DNA of 64,000 nucleotides from Nemertoderma westbladi (GCA_032718475.1 JAUCBJ010007289.1:372001-436000); one strand, 5' to 3'; shown: positions 19,972-31,480, counted from the first letter of the stretch. Numbers and translations: made by a program. The notes: a model not told the origin generated them from the sequence alone.

Positions 19972-20658
19972 ATGGAAAAATGTAAAGGTAGACAACTTAT
20001 AACTTCATTTAATAAAACTGGTCTCTCAGTCAGCTATAACGAGGTTATGGAATCGCGTAGAAATCTTGCACAATACACTATTCATTCTTGTTCCATAAAC
20101 GCAGCTCTTCCAAGTCACTTTACATCAAGTAACTTTACAGTTGGAGCAATGGATAATTTCGATCATGAGGAATCCACCCTTTCTGGTCTACAGGGAACTC
20201 ACGACACCGTTATGGTTTTATTCCAAGAAGCTCCAAGTGTAATTCCAAGCAAACCAAAACTCTCGACAATCGTTCAGAGTAAATCAGCTAAGCGCACTGG
20301 ATCCTTACTTCCTTGTCAACATCTCAGATCCTATGATAAACCATCAAAATCAGTTATAAAAATCCCACCGGATTTTCCAATTTCTGAAGTGACAACGTGC
20401 TCAACAAATAGCGATGTAAGACAAGAGCAGACTGTGATAAGTATGCTACAAGCTGTAGGAGGTTTACACAACCAAAACACTGTGACATGGTCTGGGATTC
20501 ACGCAATTATCTCAAACGAAGACGTCCCTCTACAACATATAGGTTTTCTACCAATATTACCTTATCCTGTTACTAAGTATGACAGTGTATTCAGACATGA
20601 AAAATTTTCAAAGCTTACTTGTCCATCTACAACAACAGGCACTTCCACTTGCATGTGA
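19972..20658 (+). pseudogene. Pseudogene fragment 2
   Basis: Same frame as fragment 1. About 220 codons with no recognised domain. It loses the frame near 20600-20640, where the next fragment overlaps it. Confidence 0.5.
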
Positions 20659-21394
20659 TGAAGGAGTCTACCATATTGCTGCTGAAATTCAATTGGTGTC
20701 TAACGAATTTAGTGATATTGTGCTTCTAATGGGGTCATTTCATCTTACAAAAATACTCCTTGCATGTATTGGAAAGTATGTTGCAGGTAGCGGCCTAGAA
20801 TCTGTTCTTATTGAAAACAGTGTGTTCGGACCTAACGTTACTGAAAGTGTCTTAAAGGGTAGCAATTATGTAAGGTCAGTTAAGGGAATGTTTATGCTGG
20901 CGGAAGTTGTAGAGCGACTAAAATGGAAATCCTTTCTAAGCAACATACAAGATGATGAGCCAGATTTAGTCAATTTAGAAGTGGTAGATAATTTAGTCAA
21001 TGCCATTCACCTTAAGAAGACAAATGATGCTAAATTACTGTTTAAGGAGCTAAGTACAAATTCAAAATCTATATTAGAAGAATTTGAAACGTTCTCACAT
21101 AAAAATATAGAGCGTTCTGAACAATGCCAATATCTGGAAGGTTTTTTACATCTTGTAGGTCTTTTGAAGTGTCTTATTAGAGCAGATAGAGAGGGAAACT
21201 GGAAACTATATCTGGAAACAATGAAGCAAGTTATTCCAGTTTTTCATATATTTGACAGAATAAATTACTTAAGGTGGGGATCATTATTTCTTCAGCAAAT
21301 GCTGAATCTTGATAAATCACATCCTGAGGTATATGATCAGTTCATGAAAGGCCATTTTGTTGTAAGGAGAACTAAAGGGAAGTTTATAATGTAG
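20579..21394 (+). pseudogene. Pseudogene fragment 3, cut by fold-back insertion
   Basis: Continues the protein in a new frame (GVYHIAAEIQLVSNEFSDIVLLMGSFH is covered near 20660-20740). It ends inside the inserted element; its last genuine codons encode RRTKGKF, and the same bases are repeated after the insertion at 21886-21899. Confidence 0.55.
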
Positions 21395-21885
21395 ATAGGA
21401 CAATATTATGATAATGCTCTCCATAGCGAAAAATATCAACCGACCCTGTTGGGGCTCGAACCCGGTACCTAGGTTTCAAACTTACGGTTATCATCAGCCG
21501 GGTGTGTGTACTGAGCTACCAGATCGGATGAAGATTTCACTATGGAGTGGGATATCATATTTAGGCCAACTAATCACTCAAAGGAAAGTACAACGTTATT
21601 CCCGTGCTCTGCCAGAAATGGCAACCATGCCTCAAAGAATAACTATTATACAGTGTTGTAGAAACCACTGAGACCCCGTAATGCCTGGCCCAGGCTGTTA
21701 ATTAATAATTGATGCTAATAATTAATAGCTGATGATAACCGTAAGTTTGAAACCTAGGTACCGGGTTCGAGCCCCAACAGGGTCGGTTGATATTTTTCGC
21801 TATGGAGAGCATTATCATATTGTCCTATCTACATTATACATTTAATTAACCGTCACTCACCCCACAACAATTCATTTATTATTAT
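21387..21885. mobile_element. Fold-back insertion with tRNA-like arms, 14-bp target duplication
   Basis: 499 bp inserted into the pseudogene. The 14 bases TAAAGGGAAGTTTA occur at 21373-21386 and again at 21886-21899, which marks a target-site duplication. Two arms of about 111-114 bp (21385-21498 and 21728-21838) are inverted copies of each other, differing by a 3-base indel. The arms contain a tRNA-like box B. A 229-bp loop lies between the arms, and 47 bp of AT-rich sequence follows the right arm. No ORF. The class is uncertain: two tRNA-derived SINEs head to head, or a fold-back DNA element that captured one. Confidence 0.75.
21430..21540 (-). ncRNA. tRNA-derived SINE-like head
   Basis: On the minus strand TGGTAGCTCAGTA (21509-21521) matches a pol III box A and GGTTCGAGCCCC (21451-21463) a box B, about 50 nt apart as in tRNA genes. 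The intervening sequence does not make a clean anticodon stem, so it is tRNA-derived, not a tRNA gene. The right arm (21728-21838) repeats only the box B half. Confidence 0.6.
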
Positions 21886-21916
21886 TAAAGGGAAGTTTAA
21901 TGCGGTTGGTGTCGAT

Positions 21917-22864
21917 ATGGCTCTGGAACAGACAATAAATAGATCTCAAAAGTCAAGTGGTGGAATTATTGGTCAATCTAAGCGAAAAGAGTATATTGCA
22001 GAATGGAACCTGGTCTATCATGAGGTTCTTTCAATTCGACAAGCAATGCAAGTACTACTTAATGTTAGACAAGTCGATTATGAACTGCAGATACATCATG
22101 AGTTAAATGGAAACCTCAGAAACGAGATGGATTTAAGTATAGCAAAAATGGTGCAGTATATCGAATCCAAAGAAAATCCCTATATTAATGGAGGTGAGGT
22201 TAAACTTCATAATTTATTAACAAACGAAATTGTACCACCATCAACTTCCGAAAAGCTACTTAACTTTTTGACCCTGGCAGACAATGTCTATCCCTCCTTT
22301 CATTATGAAAGATTTATCAAGTGCTCCAAGCCTCTATCAGCTACCATACATAGACAAAATCTTCCTACTTTTCAAAGTACAACAATCGGGGATCAATGCT
22401 CAAAACAACAACATAAAAATTATATCAAAGAACTGTTGCAATCGCAAAGGTCAGTTGATATCGCTAAGGAAATAGGAATGGAAATGGAAGAGATCCTTAG
22501 TTTCGATATCACACCATCGTCTTTGATTGATAGTCATGGTGCTACAACTAAGCCAATGAAATCCAGTTTAATTTCTGAGTTAATGAGAATGATGGAAAGT
22601 GTAGACATGAATTTTGAAAAAGACACTGCACTAAAGTCATGTCTTGTTGTTGATGTTATGAATCAACTTCGCAGAATACCACTAAAGGCAAACGGAACAT
22701 TTGGTGAAATTTTCGAAGCGTTCAACCGTATTGTGAAGTGTGTCTGCATATTTAATCGAGTTGATTACGTTTTTGACAGTTATCTACCATCATCGATAAA
22801 AAAATGCAGAGAGAGAAAGACGATCTTCAGTTCAACAACTATCACTCACCTCCATTACTCCTGA
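21917..22864 (+). pseudogene. Pseudogene fragment 4 (after insertion)
   Basis: Resumes the same frame as fragment 3, beginning with the family motif MALEQTINRSQKSSGG. It continues for about 300 codons to a frame break near 22860. Confidence 0.55.
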
Positions 22865-23116
22865 TGTAATGATTCCAGTTCAGATAGATAGGTTTTGGGC
22901 ATCAGGAGAAAATAAAGTGTTGTTACAAGATGCGCTTAAAGGATTCATATTGGGTGTGCTGGAAAACCAACCGAATGGGACACTATCTTAAGTGGTGTAG
23001 TTTGCGAAGATGAATCTATACCTGGAGTAATTCTAAAAGCGAACAGTGGAGGAGCGATCGAGGGTCTGGAGAAGTTCAACATTGAAGAAGCAGACCTGCG
23101 TCTCATTCCGCATATT

Positions 23117-23533
23117 TTGAACGCGGTTAAAGATGGATCTGAAAGAATCATCGTGCTTTCAAATGATACCGATGTGTTGGTGCTGCTCATCCATTTCTAC
23201 AACACTTTTCACGAGAATGGTTTGTCAGGGTTATGGATAAGAAAAACGTCAACAGAACTTATCCCAATTCATCGACTTGTGGAACAGATCGGTCCTATTA
23301 GTGAGGCTATACTTGCATGTCATTACCTCACTGGATCTGATGTTACTAGCAAAATAGGCACCAAAAGGGCAGCCCTAAAGGTGCACCCAGAACTCTATTT
23401 AAAGAACTTCGGGCGATGTTTCCCACCTAATAAAGAATCATTCAAACATGCACAGCAATATTTGGTTAAGGTCATAAAGCCACGATCGACTAGTAAAACG
23501 CTTGACAGTCTTCGATCCGAAATCGTTAGATAA
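23117..23533 (+). pseudogene. Pseudogene fragment 5, PIN/XPG-like motifs
   Basis: Holds SNDTDVLVLLIHF and HYLTGSDVTSKIGTKRA, spaced about 50 residues apart. Clustered Asp residues in such motifs bind metal in PIN/XPG nucleases; equivalence here is inferred. It ends at TAA 23531 and continues in the same frame. Confidence 0.55.
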
Positions 23534-23578
23534 GAAGGTGCTCCAAACTTATTAAACCTTCCTTGTTCAAGTCATTCA

Positions 23579-23863
23579 TTGCAGGGTCATTTGTTGCGCG
23601 CCTTCTACAATGTTTATTTGTGTACATCAGTATTAAATAGTAACTCGCCCAACCTAGAACCAACAGATTATGGATGGTCTATTAATGAGAATGACTCATC
23701 AATCATGCCCGATCCTTGGAATAATGAACTACCTAAATGGGCGACGATTACTTGTTTCTGCAAGAAGTGCAATACTATGCGATGCAGATGCCGGAAAGAT
23801 ATCGTTTCTTACACATCATTTTGCAAATGCAATTTTGAAATGGAGTGCGAAAATATTCCATAA
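23579..23863 (+). pseudogene. Pseudogene fragment 6, Cys-rich C terminus
   Basis: Same frame as fragment 5. Pattern YGWSINENDSSIMPDPW followed by CFCKKCNTMRCRCRKD and CKCN: a small Cys-rich tail typical of this family's end. It stops naturally at 23861. Confidence 0.55.
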
Positions 23864-23879
23864 TAAGAACATCTTATAA

Positions 23880-25793
23880 TTCATAGCATTTAATTAACAT
23901 TATATAACATTTCATAATAAATTCACTCAGTGATCATATCAATATAACTATTTTACTGTGCCCTCGTTTCTTTATAACTCGCTTCGATCGGTTTATGATG
24001 AATTGGAGCATCGTAAAACCGTTATATTTGGTTAACTCTGGTAACAACAGCTAAATAATAATTATCATTTGTACTCTTGATTTGGAAAAGTGATGAGGAC
24101 ACAGATGAATATTTGTATATTTATGACGTCATAAAAAACTTAGGCCCAGGAACCTAAAAGTCTACCCATTTTTTTTTTCTTCATTTTTGGACCCCAAACC
24201 CAGTTCAAGTGAGAAACGGCGTCCACCTCGAAATTCCTACGGGACTTAAAGCCAGGGACTGTATTAATACGCTTATTATATGTTTCGTTGATCCATTCAT
24301 ATAATATTCTCTATGGTATAGTGTTGTGGGGAAATGCATCTAAAAGTTACACTATCCCTATAAAAATAAATAAGTTATTACGAACAACAACCTTTAACCC
24401 TATTAGTACCGGGCTATAACATGTACAAATACCGGGGGGAGGGGGAGTCATTATTGACCTTTCCTTCTAAAATCTACAAATTTTAACGAAAACGTCTGAT
24501 TTTTTTGTTTGTACGTAGATACTAGTCCGACTCGGACTCACTCGGACTCGGACTCGGACTCACTAGTCCGAATGCTCACAATATATTTGCAGCACCAAAA
24601 TTACAAGTAGTGAACAATTTTCATAAAAATTGAAAAGTTATAATTTTCGGCCAATTGTTTTTCAATACACGTTTTCTGGGGCGCAAAATCAATTGGAAAG
24701 TGTTTAGAAATGATCCCATTACTATAAATGGCTGTTTCAGTCCTCTCTACTTAGGCAAAAAAAAACGAAAAAAACAAGTAACCAGCACTTTTCAGTTTTA
24801 AAATAAAATTTTTAATTCACTTTATACAATGCTATAAATTTAGGTTTTCTGGGGCGCTGTTTCTAATGGAATACATTTCTAATTTGCCAGAACATTGCTA
24901 ATTGTATTTTTCAGCATAATATGGCAAATTTTGGTGCTAGCACCGAACTTCATACCCATCACCAATAGTACAAATTTGAGATGTCCTGTCCAGTGCGGTT
25001 TTTATTGATTCCATCGGATTCAGGACCCTCATAAACCCGTATAACGCAAGAAAGAAGATGATACTATCTATTGATCAATTTGCTTATTTTCAAAAATTTG
25101 GTGCTTGTACAACAATTTTCACCCACCAGCGAGAAATTCATGTTTGAAAACTCTCATGGAATTTTTACATATTCCATTAAATTCAGAACCCTTACAAACC
25201 CGCATAACACAAAAAACAAGGTGATTCAATAAATTGATATATTTGGTGGTTTTCAAATAAATATTTATTATTTTATTTATTGACATCAATAAAAGAGAAA
25301 AACCCAACCCCCTTTCGAAATTATTCATTAGCTACACTCACTCACTAACAGTATCCATTCACATTTCAATTGCTCCGTAGCGTTGGATAATTACTACCCC
25401 CCTCTCCCGCATCTCCTAGTTCTGACAGATATGAAGGATCGAAAATATGGAATAAAATAAGTCAATCAATAAAGAAAACTAAAAAATAAAAAAGTGAAAT
25501 AAAATAAACTTTATATATTATAAATTAAAGATAGAACTATAACCCACAAATTCATAATAACATACCATAAAGTAGGACCCCAATTTGAGTATCGACAAAT
25601 CCTATACAGTAGGTAGTCTATATGTTGTAATAGATATGAAGCTATATGGAAGATAGTGCGTTTTGAAATGACAGGTGCTAATTATTACATAATGGTGTAT
25701 ACTTTAATATTGTGGTAACTCAATTTAATAATTTCAAATGTCAGCAGCCAACCTTATTTACTTCACCCATCAACCCTCACTTATACGTAAACT
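23880..25793. other. Intergenic stretch with diverged repeats
   Basis: No gene seen on either strand. AT-rich. It contains a short GGACTC repeat (about 24528-24572) and diverged repeats: TTTTCTGGGGCGC occurs near 24670 and 24845, and two related stretches of about 170 bp at 24915-25080 and 25085-25250 share CATAAACCCGTATAACGC-like and CCATCGGATTCAGGACC-like segments. Confidence 0.55.
24528..24572. repeat. GGACTC microsatellite
   Basis: Imperfect tandem GGACTC units interrupted by CACT and bounded by ACTAGTCCG on both sides. Confidence 0.8.
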
Positions 25794-25798
25794 TTATT
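25793..25798 (-). terminator. AATAAA polyadenylation signal overlapping the FReD stop codon
   Basis: On the minus strand AATAAA contains the TAA stop (25794-25796). If this is the signal used, the 3' UTR would be very short; other sites downstream are possible in the AT-rich sequence. Confidence 0.4.
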
Positions 25799-26434
25799 GT
25801 ATAAATATGGACCAACCTTGAATCAGTATTTTCATTTCAACCATTTGAACTGGGTTACCACCGGATAGGCTATTCCATCTAGGTCCTTTATTGTCTAACG
25901 CTCCGTATAATCCATTGAGGTTGGAGTGCTGGCACCCATTGTGCCACCACGCACCTTTATGCAGCTGTGCGCAGTTACCATCTAACCATTTATCTAAATC
26001 GTTGTCATATGTTGAAAATGCCATTCCATTGTGGTCATTCCATTGTGTGTTGGTCAGCGAATCGCCGGCAGTAGAATCCTGGTCATTGTATCCTGATACC
26101 TTTAGCTCATAGTTGGTATCAGCAGATAGAACTTCAAAGGATGAATATTCTGCATAACTAACGATATTATTGTAGCAAAGTCCTACTCTCAGTTGAACTC
26201 CTCCCTGGGTGAGCTGGTGAATATTTTCGAGGCCAAGCCAAAACTCGTTGTTTATGTCTCCGAACCCAGTTACGTATTCATCCCAATTTCTATAGAAATC
26301 AACAATCCCATTCATTCTTCGTTGAATGACGATCCATTGATCTCCTTGTTGATCGTCGTAACGAAGATAACCGTTGAGACTGTTTACAGTGGCAGTGAGA
26401 ACTTCTCCGCTTGCTTGTAACTCCGCACATGTTC
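25794..26434 (-). CDS. Last exon of a fibrinogen-related (FReD) lectin-like gene
   Basis: The exon begins after an acceptor AG (26436-26435 on the minus strand) in phase 1 and encodes about 213 residues. The pattern is that of the fibrinogen C-terminal domain: TCAEL at the start, IVIQRRMNG (usually WTVIQRR), NWDEYVTGFGD..NEFWLGLENIHQLT, AFSTYDNDLDKW (calcium-site region), NCAQLHKGAWWHNGCQHSNLNG with the second disulfide pair, and VEMKI near the end. The Cys that normally pairs with the first one (CDM motif) is replaced by Tyr and the usual GGW is altered. Such proteins are secreted pattern-recognition lectins or matrix proteins. Upstream exons were not found. It is the only plausible host gene in the window. 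Confidence 0.85.
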
Positions 26435-27787
26435 CTAAATAATATTAGGTAACAATAGTGTTGGTTTAAATTAGACTAAAAATATTATATATGGAGTGGT
26501 AATTGTACATTAGCTTAGCTACTATAATAAAGTGACTTTGTTGAACTAACAGTACTTTTTCATAAAATTTACTTACGAATTATTAATTGTTATCAGATAA
26601 CTAAATTGCCGAGGGTTGAGCTAGTATATTTTATAATTATTACACACTGTAAAAAATGATTCAGTGAACTACCTTACCTTAGTTAATGCCACAGAAATTG
26701 GCCGTATTCTATATGGTAAATCACAGTTTTAATCAGCAGTTAAAACGTTAGTCACAATGTATTTAGTGCTAATTATGGTATTTTAGTTAACCATAGCCTA
26801 TAACCATTGCATATACATACCTCTTCCCGTGTGGTTTATTGGGTGAGATACTTTCCCTTACTTAGTGGTTGATTTGGTACCGACCGAATCTACCATATTG
26901 TCGTTCTTGGGTTTCCAATATCTGGATTGGTTTCCCTCTGTGGCCGCTTTATTATTGCTTAAAATTATCCTGTAGCATTGGCCACTACAGTAACACTCCC
27001 CCCATACTACCTTCCGGGTGTTTTCTCGGAAGTAGCATGATTAGCAGGTGTACAACGCCCTCATGGCTGTAATTCTATTTTATGAATTACGATTGGGGTG
27101 GGTTATCTTTTACGTCCCAGACTCCCGGTCTGTAACTTTGGATCAATGGATCCCTCCTTGTGATATCTGCGTCAAACGATATCATAAGGCTGTATATTAT
27201 AAAGCCTTCTCGCTTTTCTTTCCAATCTCAAATTTTATGTTACCATTTTATACCGCACTATTATCCCTTTTATGTACAGCATAGAAAGACTGCACAACTC
27301 CTCGTATTAACGAACTCAGCCTCCAGGCCTTACAAAACTTCTCATTCTGCCACCTCCAGGCCTTACGAACCTTCATTTGCATACAACATCAGCACCTATT
27401 AATTACATACCTTCTATCGTTACACGATATATTTTATATTACGAAATTAATAAGCATATAAATTATTATTATAATTATTATTATAAATTATTAAAAGTAG
27501 TCTCGATGGATATAGAGAGAATGTAACGGTGCAACTGAATGATTTTTTAAATAATAATATTAGTTATGATGCAGCTAATTTTATGTGTTCATGGCAGTAA
27601 AGATATTGATTCCATGTATAATTTTCTAGTAAATCAGCTCACATCTTTGAGTGAAACTTTTATTTAAAGTAATCATATCTCTAATATAAAAATAATAGAC
27701 ACGTTCCAGGTTGGAACGAACATGTGCAGCAGCACCATGAAAAGGCAAGACATGACTTTAAAATGTGGTGCAACATCGGATCGCCTA
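26435..27787. other. Presumed intron or upstream region of the FReD gene
   Basis: No further exon recognised. AT-rich, with a small duplication of CTCCAGGCCTTAC (27310-27370). Confidence 0.45.
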
Positions 27788-27824
27788 GGCAAGGGTCTAT
27801 TCATACCGAATATATCCGCACCAA
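27788..27824. repeat. Target-site duplication, left copy
   Basis: 37 bp identical to 30668-30704, beginning GGCAAGGGTCTATTC and ending CCGCACCAA. Confidence 0.9.
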
Positions 27825-27863
27825 CTACTACTAGGATCGGCATGCTGCATTGCAGCTGCATTT

Positions 27864-28184
27864 TTAAGAATGCTGTGCCGACTTGTCAACAAAATTGCAC
27901 CGCCACAACTCCCTATCACCCATGACATTTGCTAGATCATCCGCATCTTTAAGGCCAGTGTCCTTTGAGATGCGTCTCAAGAAAGTCATGGGCTGTCCAC
28001 CATGCTTATTCACTCCATGAGGCTGCCAAAGTACAAGATTATGCACTGGCTGGTCCTCACGGCGAAAGCAATGTCCTGCAAAGCGGAGGCGATTTTGTTC
28101 TAGTGTCAAGCTTGGGGGAACCAATGAGACACCTTCAATGTTATATAGTGCTGGTTGGAGATGTGTGCATTGTACTTGACACAA
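27864..28184 (-). pseudogene. LINE C-terminal region after frameshift
   Basis: Continues the RT protein: RFAGHCFRREDQPVHNLVLW, GGQPMTFLRRI, DTGLKDADDLANVMGDRELW, ending NFVDKSAQHS. The same end is found in the + strand copy at 44791-45111. Confidence 0.8.
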
Positions 28185-29473
28185 TGAACCCGGCGTAGCA
28201 TTCTTGTGAATGTGCCATCCAGAGATTTGGTGTCCTCAGCAGTTAGAGCCCAGCATGGACTCCCGTAGAGGAGTACTGGAACTACTGCTGCTCTAAATAA
28301 TCGGACCTTAAGTTTCCGATTAATTCTCGGTGACTTCCAAATCCTGAAAAGCCTATTCAAGGCTGCCCATGCCTTTCCCTTACGAATTCGAAGGTCCTCA
28401 CCTGACTTCCGGATCCATGATCCCAGGTAACAGAAGTCGTCCACATGCTCAAGCATACCATCCTTTGAGCTTATGCTCATCCGATCAGAGACTTGCTGAG
28501 GACTTTCAAAGTTAACTGTCAGAATTTTGGTCTTTCTGGAGTTAATAAAAAGACCAACACTAGAAGCAGCATGTTCTAATGAGCTGAGGAGCCGTTGGGC
28601 TCCCTCTAATGATTCTGAGAGTACTCCTAAGTCATCAGCAAAGTCTAGATCAGTTAGGTACTTGGCAGGATTTCCTCGACTTCTGGAGCCAGTAGGTGGA
28701 GTTATCATCACCCCGTCATCATTATAATGATCTAAGGACATGCGTAGAACATAGTCAACCACAATAATGAACAAGAATGGTGCAAGTGTTTCTCCTTGGA
28801 GGACGCCCCATAACACTTCAAATGGTTCTGTGTCACCATCAACAGTAGACACAAATGTTGTCGAACCATCGTATACTGATCTGATTGCTGCAATAATTTC
28901 ATCAGGAATCCCATATAATGAAAGTATGCTAAACATACGTGAGCGAGAGACTGAATCAAAGGCCTTGAAGAAGTCAACAAAGATAACAGCCAGATGCCTG
29001 TCTTTCTTTTTTGATAACTCTTCAATTATCCTTCTAAGTGCCAAAATGGGCTCCATGGTCCCACGACCTTTACGGAACCCATTCTGATTTCCACGGAGCA
29101 GTCTCTCAATGGGATCCCTGATGCGATTTAATAGAATCCTATTGTATAGCTTTGCAGCAATCGAGATCAATGAGATTCCCCGAAAAGAACCATAGAGTGT
29201 TAGGTTGCCCTTCTTGGGAACTGGCACCAACTTATTTGTTTTCATTTCTTGTGGGACTCTTGTTGTTCGGTACATGTCTACTATGATGGGATAGATGAGC
29301 TTTAAACACTCAGGTATTTTAAAGACCTCAGGGGGAACACCATCTACTCCACTGGCACGATTGGTCTTAATGCTCTTTGCAGCAGCCTTCACTTCTGCAA
29401 AGGAGATATCGCCAATGGGAATATCTGGGAGTACAGACTCAGACACTTTTACTTCTATAAAGTTATCAGGCAA
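28106..29473 (-). pseudogene. LINE reverse transcriptase domain (RTE type)
   Basis: The frame is open upstream to about 29760. RT motifs in order: SGVDGVPPEVFK, FRGISLISIAAKLYNRILLNR, NQNGFRKGRGT, AVIFVDFFKAFDSVSR (motif A), GVLQGETLAPFLFII (motif B), LDFADDLGVLSES (motif C, FADD as in RTE). The C-terminal part with VVPVLLYGSPCWALT and LDGTFTRMLRRVH is typical of the RTE group. The last residues are read out of frame after a frameshift near 28140. Confidence 0.9.
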
Positions 29474-29714
29474 TACCCTGTCATTATTGAGGAGCTTTTC
29501 AAAGTGGGCTTTCCAACCATTCAGGCGATCGGCTGGTGATTCAGCCTTAACCTTGGTGGTTGGTTGGCTTTTCCGCCCAGTAAGCAGATTGATCGATTTC
29601 CATGCCTGGGATGATTGCCTGCTGTCGTCAGCATCATTGATTGCATCAACCTGTTGGTTTATTAGCTCCTGTAGATTAGCAGAGTACTGCCTGTTCAGGG
29701 ACCTAGATGCAGCC

Positions 29715-30581
29715 TTAACTGCATTCTTGGCCGCTGTAGTCTGTTTGAGTCGGGACTCTTTCTGCGCCTATGAAGGTCATTTCGGCACTTCTGAATTTTG
29801 TTGTCAGTCCAGGGGGCCCTTTTCTTGTTTGAGGGTATACAGGAACTGTTTCTGCAGCTGCTAACTTAACTGCTTCTGTAAAGGCAGTATAGCCCTCACA
29901 GTGATCTGCCGCCTCAGAGGCAAGAGCCTCATACCTGTTGCTCAGCTGTAGTGTGAAGCTGGATCTCACACTTGGCTGTTGCAACAGAGTGGACCAGTCA
30001 TGCCGCGGCAAGGCAGATTTCGTTGTTCTGCTAGCACGCAGACTAAGTCTTACCTTGGCCACAATAAGGCGGTGATCACTGGAGAAAGGTCGAAGTGTAA
30101 ATGCATTACAGTCTTGTATAGAGCTCCTGTATTTCCTACGAAACAGAATATGGTCTATCTGGGACTTGTGACCACTGGGTCCACTATGAGTCCATAGCTT
30201 TCCAGTTCGCTTCTTGAACTGGGTTCCAGCCGAAAACAATCCATTTCCAGAGATAAAATCCTGAAAATGGACAGAATTTCGGTTAACACTATTGTTATAG
30301 ACCCAGGGCGATGTAGGTGATTGATGCAGACTTGCATTAAAGTCTCCCAGGAATGTTAAGAATGCATGCTGATCCACTCCATCAGTAGCTGCTTGTAGAT
30401 TGTGGTAGAAATTTTCCACCTCCTCTACAGGGGCAACACTAGTTTGAGAGTAGCACACAATCAGAACCACCTTAGGAAACTTCTTAGCCAGTCTTCCAGA
30501 ACATGAGAAGTGGCAACGGATGATGCGGTTAGAGATTTGGTCTATTTTGTCCAATGCTGCATGTGCAGTTGGATTCATCAA
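29715..30581 (-). pseudogene. LINE endonuclease domain (APE type), truncated
   Basis: Residues from GGIGLLMNP (just upstream of the first ATG) onward match the second half of an apurinic-type endonuclease: LTFLGDFNASL (GDFN motif), the substrate-loop region with SGPSGHKSQIDHILF, and FSSDHRLIVAK with the catalytic SDH. The N-terminal catalytic Asn and Glu motifs are lost with the 5' truncation. In a complete element this enzyme nicks target DNA to prime reverse transcription. Confidence 0.85.
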
Positions 30582-30667
30582 TAGACCAATTCCACCATTG
30601 CCACTATCATCTGCTGACGCGAGGGCGAGTCGCCAACCGCCCCCCCCCCCCCCCCCATGTCCTTAAT

Positions 30668-30704
30668 GGCAAGGGTCTATTCATACCGAATATATCCGCA
30701 CCAA
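30668..30704. repeat. Target-site duplication, right copy
   Basis: 37 bp identical to 27788-27824, directly outside the LINE 5' end. Confidence 0.9.
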
Positions 30705-30849
30705 GGCGCAATTCAAACGAGCGCTTCGTTCTTGTAAAAGGCAGGAAGCTAGCTACAATATGGCTAGCTCTCTGCTCAGTGGTCAACAAAACCAACATAC
30801 AGTAACTTTTGGACTCAAGTTCATAGACATTGTAATGTGAAATCGCCTC

Positions 30850-31480
30850 CACCGAATAAAGTTGATGCTGCTACAGGTAAGCAGGAGATTACTAAAAAGT
30901 GGAAAACTTATTTTGATACAGTTTTTAACTGCGTAAATGATGATAATGATAGAGATTTTGTGCTAGGTAAATTTAATAAAATTAAAAGGTCTAATATTAA
31001 CTCGGTCTCTCAAAATGAAGTTTTTGACGCCATAAATGAACTGAACACCAATAATTTGTCTGGTCCGGATGGTTTAGCGGCAGAACATTTTCTGTATGGA
31101 CTATTCCAATTTATGTCTAAGGTAATGATAGGCTCTATAATAATTCCTATTGTTAAGGATCGTACAGGTGACTTAATAAGTAAGGATAATTATAGGGGTA
31201 TAACTTTGGCCAATATTATTACTAAGATTATTGAGCGTATTATATTACATAGAACGATACAATTTTTGAGACCTCACAAAATCAGTTTGGATTTAAACCT
31301 AAACTTGGGACGGAGTTATGTGTTTACGGCTTGAAGGAAATAATTAATTATTATATCTCACTTAATACTCCGGTGTATGTCTGTATGATTGATGCCTCGA
31401 AGGCATTCGACCGCGTCAATCATTACACACTGTTTCATAAGTTAATTAAGCGTGTTGTACCTCTGTATTTAGAACGAACC
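30850..31480 (+). pseudogene. Fragment of a second LINE reverse transcriptase (Jockey/CR1-like)
   Basis: The frame 30837-31334 gives LSGPDGLAAEHF, SIIIPIVKDRTGDL, NYRGITLANIITKIIERIIL. A frameshift near 31290 moves the rest (FGFKPKLGTELCVYG, MIDASKAFDRVNH with the motif A Asp) to another frame, and the similarity fades near 31480. Part of the fingers region is also deleted. Clade assignment is tentative. Confidence 0.75.

Larger units (their letters stand above)
19063..23863 (+). pseudogene. Intronless pseudogene of a repeated invertebrate family with PIN/XPG-like motif
   Basis: Coding similarity runs from a CX2C start (LTCVICGNQKH, near 19065) to a Cys-rich end (FCKKCNTMRCRCRKDI, near 23755). 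Middle landmarks are FAADLFYHKLCLEAYIQKY (about 19235), GVDMALEQTINRSQKSSGG (about 21910), VLSNDTDVLVLLIHF (about 23153) and CHYLTGSDVTSKIGTKRA (about 23318). The last two resemble the acidic motifs of PIN/XPG-type nucleases; that is inference. I recognise the family as large repeated proteins of aquatic invertebrate genomes without an agreed name. In-frame stops at 19726, near 19842 and at 23531, frameshifts near 20620 and 22860-22980, and an insertion at 21387 show it is dead. Confidence 0.7.
27825..30667 (-). mobile_element. RTE-type LINE, 5'-truncated, with 37-bp target duplication
   Basis: 2843 bp on the minus strand bearing an APE-type endonuclease, a reverse transcriptase and a C-terminal domain, ended by a short 3' tail. 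The 37 bases at 27788-27824 recur exactly at 30668-30704 and bracket the element, which defines the insertion. The 5' end is cut inside the endonuclease domain and begins with a G run (C17 on the + strand, about 30640-30656). Two frameshifts (near 29765 and 28140) make it dead. A second copy of its 3' part lies at 44429-45135. Confidence 0.88.

Noticed and set aside
21451-21521. A functional tRNA gene
   Set aside because: Boxes A and B are good but the anticodon arm and acceptor stem do not pair properly, and half of it recurs in the inverted arm.
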